Shown here: positions 1 through 25,290 of the stretch, piece after piece | Layout: every line of letters starts with the position of its first letter | How positions within the stretch are numbered: position 1 is the stretch's first letter | Assembly (NCBI GenBank): GCA_027186245.1 | Contig: CP114481.1 | Coordinates: forward strand, 3,456,501 to 3,520,500 | DNA: 64,000 nucleotides | Source: Coriaria nepalensis | Lineage: Eukaryota; Streptophyta; Magnoliopsida; Cucurbitales; Coriariaceae | Reading direction: 5' to 3' | Made by a program: the position numbers and the translations under genes | Notes under the pieces: model-generated | The model's database searches: none | What the model was told of the DNA's origin: nothing | The model's input: the letters and a program-made list of their open reading frames with translations, nothing else

Positions 1-36
1 TTGCCTCTGTTCTCTTCATTTTGATCTGTTTGGCAG

Positions 37-12537
<12,501 letters not shown>

Positions 12538-13060
12538 GGTTTGGAGCTAATACTCAAATCTTGTTTCTTCCCTTCCCAAACCACCTGGCATAAGTAAATA
12601 TAATAAGCGGTTTACTGATTTTCAAATTCAAATTTATGTTCATTTTATGCAGTCAAAATTGCTTGGGAGCATTGGTCGCAATCTCTTTCAAAATCAAACA
12701 AAGTTATCGTGTACGTTCTAATTAGGAGTAGAGATTGAAACTCAGGACCGTATATATGTGCTAGATAGAGAAGACTAAGTCAAGAGAACTTTGTTGTATA
12801 ACCCTTAACTAGTTTGTTTCTGGATAGAGAGAGAAACCCCAGCTTCATGTTTAAAGTCCTCCACTCTAGTCTACTTATATTACAAATGCGACATGTTTGA
12901 TTAATGCACATGATTTATACTGTCAGATTGGTTTGCATTGAGCTTGCATAGAGATAAGAAATGAACCTTTTTTTATGAATCCATGGGGCCATGGTAAGAA
13001 GTGACTTCGCGCCTATTTAGCAGTTGAAACTATAAACCGAAGTTTGTGTAAACTTTATTT
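12538..13060. repeat. SMC3 downstream region; left copy of a duplicated segment
   Basis: This stretch follows the SMC3 stop codon and presumably includes its 3' UTR. From about 12620 it matches 17757-17962 in the same orientation: blocks 12630-12750 and 13000-13060 correspond to 17763-17880 and 17901-17962. No coding potential is seen. Confidence 0.7.
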
Positions 13061-13985
13061 CGCTCAGATTCTGGGTTGAACTGGATTTACATTATAGCTA
13101 ACGTTTGGAAGGTAATAAACTTATTGACCACGCATGTCATGTAATATGAAACGGAAATTTTTACTTTCTTACCCTAGTGCAAATGGTAGCTGATCACATT
13201 TATATTCCTCATATTTTGGAACACATAATCTCTTCGATTCATTATCATCTTCAGGTTTATGATCATACCCTCTCTCTTTTTTATAGAGAGGTGATATGTC
13301 ATCATCTTCAGGCTCATGATAATTGCTCATGCAAACTTTGGTTATAATTCTTAAGTTCATTCAAGGTTTGCCATGACTTCCTTACCTAGCAATTTGTTTA
13401 AGAATTTTATATGATAAAATTGGTTTATGTTACCTTAGGGTTAGCTATAAAAATATCACTTGTTTAAAAAAAGAAAAAAAAGGCATTTTTATATTTTTTA
13501 CATCCTTCCTTACTTGTATGATGAACTTTTACTATTTTTTCTCGTTCCTGCACCCTTTTCGACAATGAGCTGTAATCTACACTACTAAGATAGAATAACC
13601 ATCTGGTCCCTCCTTTTATCTTATATGAACTTTTAACTGCCCTACGATAATAAAAGAGAAAAGTATTTATATGAACCTAGTCTAGACCAGGTCCACTCAA
13701 AAGTCTGTATTATTGGGCCTTTTCGCCATTTTCTTCAATCAAAAGTTTCATTCTTTTACATGTGACAATTGCTAATTGACTTAATATTTAGTTCATGCAA
13801 GATTTTCTCAATGACCATTTTCTTAAGGACGTTTGGTTAAATACATTCCCCTTCAATTTTTTTTTTTTTTTAATTCTTCTCAATTTTTTTTTTATAAATA
13901 CCTTTATCATTTATTTATTTTTTTAAAAAGGTAATTACCGTTTAATCATTCTTTCTTTTTTTTTTTTCTTTCTTCTTTCTCGACG
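13061..13985. other. Gene-free AT-rich spacer
   Basis: A 63-codon minus-strand frame (13169-13360) contains two copies of an EPEDD-type stretch, produced by a short internal DNA repeat (TCATCTTCAGG). I see no sign of a gene. Several T-rich runs lie at 13840-13980. Confidence 0.5.
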
Positions 13986-14230
13986 GCAAATGTACAATTG
14001 GACTGACATGTGAGATGTCAGTCTAAGATGCAAAAATGACATGTGAGATGTCGATTTGAAATGCATAGACCGACATGTGAGAGACATATAAGATCTCGGT
14101 CTAAGATACACAGACTGAAAATCTAGATCTAGTTCTTGATATGGACTCTCTAACCGAGAACTCCAGATCGAAATCTCGGTATGGAATTCCAGATCGAGAT
14201 CTAGTTCTCACAACCTCATTGCTGTCGGAC
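13986..14230. repeat. Cluster of short self-complementary repeats (ACATGTGAGATGTC family)
   Basis: The motif GACATGTGAGATGTC and close variants occur three times within about 100 bp, followed by GATCTCGGTCTAAGAT-like and CCAGATCGAGATCT-like words in both orientations. The same words occur inside the Mutator-like element at 26415-26540 and at 32050-32080. Confidence 0.6.
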
Positions 14231-17200
14231 CGCCACAACTTATCCTGCACGTCTCCCCCTTTTTTGGTTCTGAAACCTTCTCCTGATCTCTATCGGTATC
14301 CACACGGTCAATAATTTATGGGTTCTTTCTAGAATGAACTATCATCTTATTTTTGTTTATTCTTCTAAGATGAGGGAATCTGTTTCAAGAAAAGAGAGAG
14401 AGATTGATAGAGCCTCTCTCTTTTCAAATAGGCAGCACACTAGGTAAGGTTAGCTCTAGGGATTCATCTTGTTCTACTTAAAAAACAAGTGAATTGGGCC
14501 CTAGGTCCAATTGGGCTTTTAAGCCCAAACCCTATTGCTCGTATTTTATTCATCATTTAGCTTTTCGGTTTTTAAAAATTAAACAAATAAACTTTATTCC
14601 AAAATACTATTCCACTTTACCTGGTAAGATTGAACTTTTATTTTAGGCCAATCATGTGGGCCCGGTTAGGCCCATTAACTCTCTAATGTCTAACCGGACC
14701 TTCCTTTTGACCCATAAATCATTATTTGACTCAATAATAATTAAAATCTTCATTTAATTATTATTTTTGTCAATTTAATAATTTCTTAATTAATTATTTA
14801 ATTTGTAATTAAATCTAAATCACACTTTGGTTAATGCAGGTATAACTTAGACTTAATAAATTAAACTAATTAATGATTTAACTCTTTAAATCAAGTTCTC
14901 TAAGAACATGTCAAATTCCACTAAGAATAGAACTTGAACCAATGATCCAATGGTCCATAATATGTGTGATCCAATAGGTTCTATATTCACACGGTCGATC
15001 GGCCCCACAACACTTTGTGAGTTTTATCCATTCTATATGAATGAACCATTTGACCTTGAAAACTCTCTTTTAAAGATAAATAGTTGATATGATTGTCATC
15101 TATAATCAAATCAACTTAAATCACCACACACATTGGCCTCGAGATTTCTATACGAGTCAGCTTGTTAGCTAACATGATTATGAGTTAGTAATGCACGTGT
15201 GCTCCTTCTCCTAAGATTCATCTATGAGAGTAAGAAAACAAAGTAAAGAAACATTTAGAGACAGAGAGAGAAATAGTCATACCCCCACCAGATCTGAGGA
15301 GAGAAGGCGAAGAAAACCCCAACAAATAGAGCAATCTTATCTTCCAATTTATTGAGTATAGTTACATGAATCCATCCACCATAACCACAACAACAATAGA
15401 GAAGAACTTAATAGATAAAAAAAATGAAAACCCCTAAAGAGATGCGAAGAAGACGATGTGAAGACTGAAGAAGACAATCGGTCTTTTTTTTAAGGTTATT
15501 TGGTCTTCTTTTTTTTTTTCTTTAAATATATTAAGTCGGATAGAACCAAACCTGTGTTTAGAAATAGATGCATGCATATAATAGAATAAATACATTAGAA
15601 TAAATATTTAAAATTTTATTCGGGTCATATCCTAGCATGCACAGTTTCTATCTAGATCGATCATACAACAATTATATTACATATAATCTATTTTACATAA
15701 AGTATAGTAAATCTCATCAATATTAAATCCATGTTTAGGAAAAGGGAATATCTCTTTTAATTTATATAACTATTCTTGAATAAGATGGGGAAGCACCTAC
15801 GTGTTCGCCCTCTAACTGTTATTCACATTATTCATTTCACATAGTTAAGTTTCTACTTCAGATATCAACTTATGAGATAATAAGGTTGAGAAAGAGGAAT
15901 GGAAAAGACTCTTTTCGCTCATTGATTTTTGGCCAAATACCTTGTGTGAGCACTTGTTGATTTCGGTCACCATATGCCTTGTATTTATATGTAAAAGCTA
16001 GGTCATAATTTCCTATTCATGTTAGGAATCTTAGTTATCTTATAACACAAAAGTCAGATAGACTAAAGCCCATTCAATGGCCACCCACCCATGAGTTATT
16101 TAATCAACTTTTTGATTAATTTTGACTTATGAAAATCTAATTAATTATCCGGCCCATTAACTTTTTAGTGTCCGATTATTAATTATGAACATTTATGACC
16201 CTTTTATAATTAAATAAAAGCTATTGTGTAACATATTAATTTCCAATTAATTCAATGTCACGCTTAGTTATGCTAGCAGAGCTACATGACATTAAATTAA
16301 CAAATTAACAATTATCATTTTGTCCTTATAATCAAACTATAGGTCATTACCATTTTACCCCTAAAATGGTTTTGGTCCATTTTCCTTTTTCTTCGATGAA
16401 ACTTTAATTGAGTTACTATGAACCTTATGAATGTAACCATTTAGGTTTTACATCACGCTGACAAGATGATTTCATAAACACCTTTATAATTTTATTTGAT
16501 TTCAAATTGAATTTGTTTAAATTAAAATAACTTTTTAAATTAAATAGTTAACTTAATCATCTCATGATTAAATAATTTTAAACTTCTAAGTCAAAATAGA
16601 TTTCTAGCAAAATGTAAAAACTACTTGAAAGATGAGAAGTACTATCTTCTGAAAGTATCTGTTTGTGATCATCGTATACTTATAATAACAATCATTTCAT
16701 CTCGTTAGTATCTCGATTCCTCCTAGAATATGGTTTAACTGTTAAACCTTAATAGATGAATCATATAGACCATCATACCCTTATTGAACATCGATAATAG
16801 ATTCATAGAAACTCCTTTCAAAGCATACTAATTTGCAAAGATTCATTGTTCAATAAAGTATATAATCAATAGGACCTTATTCGAAATACAGAAGTGATGG
16901 ATTCCTTCTTGACCACTCATAATTCTTCTTGCATAACACTTAATACCCAATGGCTCACCCCATGTTCACCAATGGCTAGGACTAATAGGAATAATGTGAA
17001 AGTATGAAGTCTAATACTCAAGGAAACCATAATGTCTCAGGTCGGATGATCATATTTAAAATAATCACTAGATAATTTTAATTAACATTTAGTATTAATT
17101 ACCATTGAAAATTATTTAAATGTCATGTTCAACACCTTTAGTCTTTATTAGGCGCCTACACAATCATCATAGTGCTCTACTAACATCACTGGTTGTGAGA

Positions 17201-17430
17201 TCGACTATCTTAACAATTAGGTGATGAATTACATGATTGTCTATCCCAATCAATCGATATCCATTCTCGAGATTTTATGACAATGAACCGTTTATATCTT
17301 TAAGAGTTTTTAGCAACTCAAATCTCTACTAGCATGATCTCTATCATGGTCTCCTGAGTTTATAACTCAAGATTCTAGACTTCATCATGATATAAATATA
17401 TAGAATATATTATATTAATTCCAACAAAAT
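14231..17430. repeat. LTR-like non-coding repeat sequence
   Basis: No ORF of note and no protein family is recognisable. Long AT-rich tracts with words such as GGGCCTAGGTCCAATTGGGC resemble the long non-coding LTRs of plant retroelements. On the minus strand, TGTTGGAATTAATATAAT at about 17425 could be an LTR start. Borders and partner LTR were not found, so this is a weak call. Confidence 0.35.
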
Positions 17431-17756
17431 CAATAAACATGATAAATTATAACTAACTTTCATTAATGATAAAAATAATATCTTATTAATATTTCCATAA
17501 ATATAGTATCACATAAAACATTTACCCCATCAGGTCAATATCCGATTAATTTGATGGGCATACACTTTCAATTGGATCTGTATCTTCCTTTAGTAATTTG
17601 GATATAACTGAAACGGGGCCAAAAAATTATTAGTACTTAAGAACTAATCTGAAATATCCAGATCGGGCGGATCCGAATCCGAATGCACATACACTTAGAT
17701 AATTATGTTGAATAAGGGTGAAAGATATAGAGTGGGAAAGAAAATTTGAGGAGCCG

Positions 17757-17962
17757 AAATTCAAATTTATGTTCACTTCATGCAATCAAAATTTCTTGAG
17801 AGCACTGGTCGCAGTCTCTTTCAAATTTCAAACAAACTTACTGTGTATGTTCTAAATAGGAGTAGTGGTTGAAACTTGGTTTGTAGTGAGCTTGCAATAA
17901 GTGACTTAGTGTGTCTATTTAGCAGTTCAAACTATAAACCGACGTTTGGGTAACTTTATCTT
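17757..17962. repeat. Right copy of the duplicated SMC3-downstream segment
   Basis: This is a direct repeat of parts of 12620-13060 (shared words include GGAGTAG..GGTTGAAACT and CTATTTAGCAGTT). About 180 bp in the middle of the left copy is missing here. It ends about 95 bp from the stop codon of the minus-strand IQM gene. Confidence 0.75.
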
Positions 17963-18056
17963 CTATAAAAATAATCGAATAGAAGTAACAAAATGATTTC
18001 CTACATCTTCTTTCTACTCACATTTTGACAAAAAACAAAAAAGAAAAAGAAATTAA

Positions 18057-20770
18057 TCAATCAAATTTTCCGCTGGCAAATGGAGAGGACTGAGTTCTAT
18101 AGATCTTAGTACTTTCCTCTGATAAATCGACACGGCAAGAAGCACTTCTAGGTGACAAGCTCACTTGCTCCAAGGCTTGGATTTGAAGCTCCGAAGGATA
18201 ATCCCGAACACAACCAATCCGTGGGCCCGCCCCCGTTGTCCATTTACAAGACAACTTCTTCCCTAATTGAAACAACTTAATTCTTTTAAGTGAACTTATT
18301 CTTCTAAGAATTATCTCTTCATCAACTTTCTTCTCTCCTTGATCATTCCCTTCATGCTCTTCACGGGACAATTTCGTTCCCAAAACCAATTCATAAGGGC
18401 TTTCATATCCGTCGGTCATAGATTCCACGTTTTCCAAATTTTGATTTTGCTTCTCTAATTGTACTAGTAATTCAGGCTTACTTGGTATCTCAAGAAGATT
18501 CAAGTTTTGACCAAGACTTTGTAACCTTTTCCACTTTTGTGATTGAATTTCATCCAAGTTCTCTTGCTTTGGGGGGTTCAATTCTTGAGCATCGGTCTCT
18601 TCAACTTCTAAGCCAATAATCCTCTTCTCAATGAAATCATCCTCAAATGAGTTGTTTCTAAGATGATGACTACTTTTTTGCTTGTACGTATAGTTTTCTT
18701 CCCCAACAACCGGGCTCATCTATATCAACCAAAAAGACAAGAGAACATTTCAATCATGTTAGACTCATATTCACTAGGAAGAATACATCTACTCTTATTT
18801 GAGAGCATATTTTGTGATATGCTTGCTTACCTTGACATCACTAAGATCTACATCCTTTTCTTTAAGGAATGAGATGAAGTCCTCAAAATTCTTTTTTGTA
18901 GGCTGATAGTGTCCACTATGTGGCCATACTGCCTGTTTCAAAATGACAAATTTTATTTTTAAGTTAACCGGTCGAAATTAAAATTTAATGACTTAAAAAA
19001 ATACGACTAAAATACAAAAAGATTAACTTTTTGGTTGACAAAGTATTTTTTTAAGTATCGATCATAATCAGTTACGTCAATTAATCATATCACATCTATT
19101 AACATGTGATTATTTTTTTTATATTGTTTATATTTTTGTTGTCTTTCGTTGACTTTTAGAAGTTTGTTTACACCATCAAATCGACATTATATATGATTTT
19201 TATGTTATGGCTAGAGTAAATATTTAAACTTACCTTTAGGATTCCATTTTCAACGACTAATCTCCCTGCAGCCAATGTGGCTCCTCCGGCCAAGAAGCTC
19301 GAATGTTGAAAGAAACCTTTCTTCTTCTTCCCAACATACAGGTTCTTAGCTGTCCCGAGTACGAAAATCCACTTGGCATCTCGAGGGTCACCGGTTGTCT
19401 GAAGGGGATCACCTGATTGCCTGTACAAAAACTTACCTTCTTCTATAACAACTTCATATGCCCGTCTTTCCATCTAAAAGACAACAAATAGTTCAATTAA
19501 ATAAAAATATTGGCATATGAATTATTAAAACTGAATGATAACCATGTACAGAGAATGAGACTTACTGGACCCAGATACTTGATACACTGTTGTTGGAGTA
19601 TTGATCGCAGGCACTTTTCGACAAGATTTACTTCCTTCCCTTCTCCTACATCCAGCCTGCATTCAAAGCAAAATGTATTAGTTTTCATTTGTAATTTTTT
19701 CTATTTCAATATTTAAGAATCTTAATGAGGATCAAAAAGATTTTAGGTCAAGAATATTACCAATAGAAGAAGGGTTCTCTACTTTGAGAATGAAGCCACT
19801 TAAGATAGTAGAAGTGTAGATTATGGCCATAACGATGTCGTGGATCTATCTGTTCGAAAAATAAAAAATCAATACCTGTAACAGAAAATATAGTTGTAAT
19901 ATACATCAACAACTCAATCGAAAAATGGACTTACCGCCTCGAGCCAATGTTGTAAAGCAAGCTTTTGAGCTTTATCATTCTTAGATAAACCTTTTCCAAC
20001 CTGTAATAACCAGATGAAGTAAAGATGATCAGATCTTCCATTAAAATTGTCATATTCATAAACATGTCTAAATCTTTATAAATTTTTTACCTTGGCTGCT
20101 CTGGTTCTTGCCCTTGACCAACGTGAAAGGGCAGTTTCATGCTTCTCAATGTCAAAGAACGATATCGAACTTCGCTTTAACTCCGCAAAATCTAAAAGCC
20201 TCCACCTAAATATGTCCAAAAAATAAAATCCCATCAGAACAAGATGATAAAAATAAATAAATAAATAAAACACTAAATTATTGCATTAAAATAATTGTAC
20301 CAAGAAATAAATGCATACCAACTCTGTTCAACAAGGACTGCACAATCTGCAAGCTTTCTTCGGGTCCTAAAGCTTTTGTAAACTTTCTGCAATTTCAAAG
20401 CAGCAATGTGTTCATCCGGGTCCAAATCCGGCATTGTTTGGATCATCTCTACATTACAGCTGTCCAATCTTGAAGATTGATCCCTCTTCTTATCTTCGCT
20501 TTTTCCTTCCTTGTCTAAAGAAGAAGCTTTACCCAAACTGATCATCTTCCCATGAGATTCCCCCCTTTCTTTGAAGCTAACAGATACTTGTATTGTCATG
20601 TTTATTCCCAAATTCGATTTGGGTTTTGAATCTTGAATACTGAAGCTGATCGATTTAACCAGATTTTTCATTTCGTCACAGAAATTTATAGATTTGACTA
20701 GAATGGATGATTCCATTCCCTTTTCTACCTCATTGTATTGAGATAACGGGAAGGAACAATAAGCCCCCAT
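18057..20770 (-). CDS. IQM: IQM-family calmodulin-binding protein (IQM1-like)
   Basis: Plant IQM proteins bind calmodulin through one IQ motif; Arabidopsis IQM1 is linked to stomatal and stress responses. Exons in order of transcription: 20770-20319, 20205-20091, 20000-19935, 19849-19761, 19656-19566, 19473-19234, 18932-18831, 18719-18057. Phases agree and give 605 residues. The IQ motif lies at about residues 124-141 ([19 protein letters not shown]), just before the first splice junction. It is followed by the conserved core: [19 protein letters not shown] (spanning exons 1-2), [40 protein letters not shown] and [12 protein letters not shown]. The variable acidic C-terminal part ends with the family-typical [19 protein letters not shown]. 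The start is the first ATG that matches the family N-terminus (short exon-1 leader, MGAYCSF). An intron in the 5' UTR (donor near 21207) is possible. The gene appears intact. Confidence 0.93.
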
Positions 20771-21153
20771 TTTCTATAAAAAAATTGGTAATCCTACTAC
20801 ACCTGTTAGAAAAGAACAATCACCATATCAAAAGAGTTAGAGATGCTGTTGATTGAATTGATCAAAGATATTCTTATAATGCTAGACTAAATGATTTTGT
20901 AACTATACAATAAGCTTACATTGGAATATGACCATAGATCTAAGAAAACCTTATACCAAAAAAAACCAAAATCAAAATAAAATCAAATGGATACTCATCA
21001 TTGCTTTGAACAGAAAGCCTTGAAACCATCTTAAATCAAACATTAAGAAGGAAAAGAAAAGAAGCAAATGGAAATGACCCAGAAAAAGATAATAAGTCTC
21101 AACCCAAAGAAGAAGAAAGAAAACTGAAATTATTTAGAAAAAGTAGATGAGTA

Positions 21154-21204
<51 letters not shown>

Positions 21205-21616
21205 GTACCTGAGTTTCAGCGGGTGGAAGAGATTGGAGTGAGTATAATAGAAATGGAGACGGAGTTTGAGGTTGGATGGGTGAGTCAGGATTTGAATGTG
21301 TTTTTATGATGAATTTGTATGGATATACTTGTAGAGAGAGAGGTTGAGGTTTTCTTTTACAGAGAGAGCTTGACGAAGGTGATGGGAGTTAGATACGTAG
21401 GCAAAGTTTTAGAGGGATTTATTTATATACGGATTTTGGGCAGGGGAGAGAGTGCAGAAGATGTTCAAGAGAGGGAGAGAGAAATTTTTGAACCACGTGG
21501 TGGTGGACTATTGGGAGGGCGTTAAATTGTACGACGTTTATATAGACCGTACAATTCAGGTCATACGCAATTCAATGTTTCTGGACAAGCTATGTCGCCT
21601 AGGACCGGGTTAATCC
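20771..21616 (-). promoter_or_regulatory. IQM upstream region: probable 5' UTR with intron, then promoter
   Basis: On the minus strand CTCAG/GTACAAAA (about 21208) could be a 5'-UTR donor, with TTTTTTATAG just before the ATG as acceptor; this is inference only. A (TA)n run followed by about 30 T residues (21151-21204) lies inside that putative intron. No clear TATA box was assigned. Confidence 0.4.
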
Positions 21617-21775
21617 GGTGATCCGCATGTTTATAAAATTTATTTTATGTTTTTCTTTCATCCCCCTCCTCTCCCATTTTCTTTTATTTTTTTTATACCC
21701 CCTTACTATTAATACACTTTCGAGGCTTCATATTACTCTTCATCAACAAACTCATTCAAGCTCACGAATTCATTT
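21617..21775 (+). repeat. Left terminal inverted repeat of the Mutator-like element
   Basis: This stretch is the reverse complement, with mismatches, of 26590-26735. The outermost shared word is GGTGAT. It contains a C-rich block followed by a T-rich block. Confidence 0.8.
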
Positions 21776-21821
21776 ATCTCAAAAAAAAAAACAAAAAACA
21801 ACGTGTTTTGATTATCAGTAA

Positions 21822-23220
21822 TGGCTCGAACTAGTAGGAATGCGAAAAAGGCAAACAAAAAAGATAGAATGAAGATGATCCTTTAATCTCACCTCAAGGG
21901 GAAGTTAAGCGGTTGAAAGTAGTGTCGGAAAACCATCATCCAAATAATCTAGTAAGCGTCTTAAAACTTTTTGATAACTCTATAGGTCAAAAGCTCATTA
22001 ACAAGTCTAAGCCCTTCGAAAAATATAGTGACCCTAAGGGTCGAAGGGCTTCAATTAATGACGAGCTCTTCGACCCTTAGGGTTACTCTATTTATCGAAA
22101 GGTTTCGACCTGTGAAGAGGGCCCCATTGACCCGTCAAACATATTTTTTTTTTGTTAATTTTGAAGTAACATTCATTAGCTTAACTATTTGTGTATACTA
22201 CCATTCAATTTTTGAATTTATTTTTCTTAAGGTGATCAACTTCCAATCCGTCCCCAACTTGAATCCTAATCAACAATGGTCTCCGCTTCAAGTGTTGTAC
22301 TATTGTGATAGCAAAGCAAGAAATTGTGATCGCCCACATAAAAGCAAAGCTAAATTATAGATAGTCGCAATTGTTTAGAGCAACTTACCTATGCCACTTT
22401 ATTGATATGAAGGCGGATCTTATCAATTCTGGCCAGGTTATAAACTTTTTTATTCTCCAACGAGCCGAGTGCAAAAAGAAGTACGAGTTATGATTTAAAC
22501 ATCATAAGAAGCATCTACGGTTTGGTCTTAGGGAATTCGCAATGGTGAAGGGACTGAAATGTGATGAATACCTTCCTGGCCATATTATCAAGTGGATAGA
22601 AAAAAATGACTATTATTTGAGGAAGTATCTTGGGGGGATTATCTAAATCTTAAGGACATGACCCTACCCTATTCTTGAAATGAGTGTACAACTTTCAAAA
22701 CTTGTATGGAGATTCAAATCAAATGTTGCTCCATGGACCAACGAAGATATTGTGAAGATGGATCTTGTCAATTTAATTAAGGGAGTCATTTGTGCTCAAG
22801 GATAAAAGAATAAGATTCGGGAATTTACGTTGAGTATCGCCAATAATATTAACTAATTATCCCATTATTCTTAGGGTAAAGCAAGTTATGAGAAAACCAT
22901 TCAGACATTTAAGAAGAATATTAAGGAGAATGTCCTCACTCATAGAGTTTTGATTAATGAGAAGGATAAAGAGGAAACATATACCTTAGAAAGGTTTCCA
23001 TTAGCTTTACAAGTTACATTTTATATTTTAATTTGTTATGTGGCTTTCATTTTGTTAAGTTACGTTTGCTTAGCCAACCATTACCATGAGTGCAGGTACT
23101 GGGCTACAAATCCATTCCATATCCTAGAAAGCGAGCTACAGTGCGGAGTAAAGAGAATCCCATCCCTTGGATTTTAAGATGGTCATCTAGTCACCGCCCA
23201 TAAGTCATGAAAATGTCGAG
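21822..23220 (+). pseudogene. DUF1985-domain gene remnant in the Mutator-like element
   Basis: After an ATG at 21822 (MARTSRNAKK, soon stopped) the plus strand carries pieces of a DUF1985 domain in shifting frames. These include HLRFGLREFAMVKGLKCDEYLPG near 22510-22580, the WTNEDIVKMDLVNLIKG stretch near 22735-22790, and KDKEETYTLERFPLALQ at 22962-23012. DUF1985 is a plant transposon-associated domain of unknown function. Stops and frameshifts make it non-coding today. Lysine/glutamate-rich simple sequence follows at 23390-23560. Confidence 0.75.
22027..22087. repeat. 20-bp inverted repeat (hairpin) in the Mutator-like element
   Basis: The arms 22027-22046 and 22068-22087 are complementary with one mismatch (AGTGACCCTAAGGGTCGAAG and its partner), with 21 bp between them. 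The word GGGTCGAA recurs at 26371 near the other end. Confidence 0.85.
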
Positions 23221-24299
23221 GCGTGGACAAGGAAAAAATATGTAAGTATTTTTTAATGAATTAATTAAGTATTGAATTACTTTTACCTTAATTTAATACT
23301 GCTCGTCGTTTGTGGAATCCTATAACCAACCAAAGATGAAGCAGCTGAAGAATATATCTACTAACTTTAGTACTTTTATGGATGAGGATGATGAAGTTGT
23401 AAATTTGTTGAGTAAGGAATTGGAAAAAGAAAAAGATGAATCAAAAGAAGAAGAAGAAGAATGAGGACCTGAACAAGAAGGAAAAAAAAAGCTAGAAGTA
23501 AAAGAAGAAGAAAAAAAATACAAAAGAAGACGAAAAGAAAAAGGAAGAAGAAGGTGTAGGGGGGAATTGATAAAGGATACTCTTCCTATGGAGTGCTATA
23601 GAAGAAAACTGAGTCTCTTCTTATTGGTTGGACTAAGAAATTTGAGAACATGTTCCAAGAATTGAGAGATGACGTGAAGAACTATTTGGATGAAATGGAT
23701 AAGAAGCTAAAGAAAGATGATGGAACTGCCTTCACCCATTACATCTCCAAATTATTCCCCTTCACCTTCACCCACGACGTCTCCATTTTCCATTCACTAT
23801 GACTCTCGACCATGACATCTGTCTGCCAGCCCTACTAACGATGGATCGAATAATGCCAACCTTATACTTAAGATGAGACGGGGTGAGATGATGATGAGGC
23901 ATAGTCTGATAATCATTCCCTTTTTATTGATATAGGAAAAATATGAAAATATAAGAAGAAAATGGAACTGAAGGCAACGATACTCCTTATTCCTAATAAG
24001 GCGAACGAGAAAGCCATGCAGACATGGTTAGAGGCCAAAACTGAGTCATAAGTATAAATTTATATCCTTACTCTAACTTAAGTTATTTTTTGTAAAATAT
24101 AGTTATGTCAATCACTTACTAATCTTAATTTTCTCATCATAGGTCATCTGTCATAGGTTTTAATTGAACATAGCTAGACATACAATTTTTTGAGAACATG
24201 CTTAAACCTAAGTCGTGGCTATATAGTTTCGTAAGTATTCAAAACCGATTAGATGTATGGATGAATTTCTTAACAATTAATTTTTCTTACTTATGGTTT

Positions 24300-24960
24300 T
24301 ATTTTTCTTTGTAGCACATTGATGAGTATATGTTATTGCTCCGGAGGTGACAACATAAGCTCAATTAATCACTCGACCAGTCCATCGCTTTCATAAATCG
24401 GATGTTCACTTAATTTTTGAAAAATTATTGGAATGTTATTTTTTCCAAATTAGAGGAGGGGGACCACATAAGTCATGTATGGGAAGCATAGTCAATGATG
24501 ATGGACTATATTGAGGGACATAACCCAGTTGGCAGTATCTCATAGAAGTACATGAACTAACTTTACATCTCCTTTAACACCAATAATGAGCATTGGGTTG
24601 CTTTGGTTGTGGACATTATTGAAGGGAAGATCAAAGTCCTCCGAGGCTTATCCGGTAGCAAGTACTACATGATGAAGATTAATGACTTGTTTAAACATTT
24701 AAGTGTCGTGCCCTCGTACCTATTGAGGAGCGATGGAACAGACTACAGTCTTCAGCCATTTCAGATCGAGAGGTCACCGGCTTAAATGAGGGTGTAGGGA
24801 TTATGAAAAGGGATTATGGTGTCTATAAGTTGAAATATCTAGAGTATCATCATGCGAATCTAGATTTAATATTAATTTGTGAGGACAATATGTGCATCTT
24901 CCATCGTCAAATAGTGAATGATATTTATCAGCTCTACATAGATTTGTAATCTTGTAACTT
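24300..24960 (+). pseudogene. Ulp1-like (C48) cysteine protease remnant in the Mutator-like element
   Basis: The histidine block NEHWVALVVDI lies at 24588-24620 and is followed by the usual segment leading to the cysteine block. At 24812-24826 that block reads DYGVY, where the family has DCGVY, so the nucleophile codon is TAT (Tyr) instead of a Cys codon. The end reads LKYLEYHHANLDLIL and DNMCIFHRQIVNDIYQLY, as in Ulp1-type proteins of plant transposons. Stops interrupt the frame. Confidence 0.78.
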
Positions 24961-25077
24961 TTTTTAATATATGAATGGAAATTTAATTCTTATATAATTT
25001 TGCAAAGTGATGCTTATTGTTTTAGTCTAATTACATGTGCAAATTACATGTACAATTCATTTGAGATTGAGAAGTCT

Positions 25078-25290
25078 CTAATCTAAATACTTTACGGGTC
25101 GACGGGTATTCACAACACCCATTGACCTGTCAAGTATTTCAGATCAGAGAGTTTTAATCTCTATACTAAAATACTCTACGAATTGATGGGTATTCTAAGC
25201 ACACGTCGACCCGTTGAGCATTTCAGATCAAAGAGTTTTAGTCTCTGAAATACTCTAGGGGTTGATGGGTATTCTGAACACCCATAGTGC
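25078..25290. repeat. Tandem ~84-bp repeat with internal palindromes
   Basis: About 2.5 units, each containing ATACTCTACGGGT..GATGGGTATTC followed by CACCCATTGACC..GT.AAGTATTTCAGATC. Each unit is a copy of the last and is itself largely self-complementary (GACGGGT against ACCCATTGACC). It lies downstream of the Ulp1 remnant. Confidence 0.75.

Noticed and set aside
13169..13360. Minus-strand 63-codon frame with a repeated EPEDD stretch.
   Set aside because: The repeat is a short DNA duplication; no splice context, promoter or similarity supports a gene.
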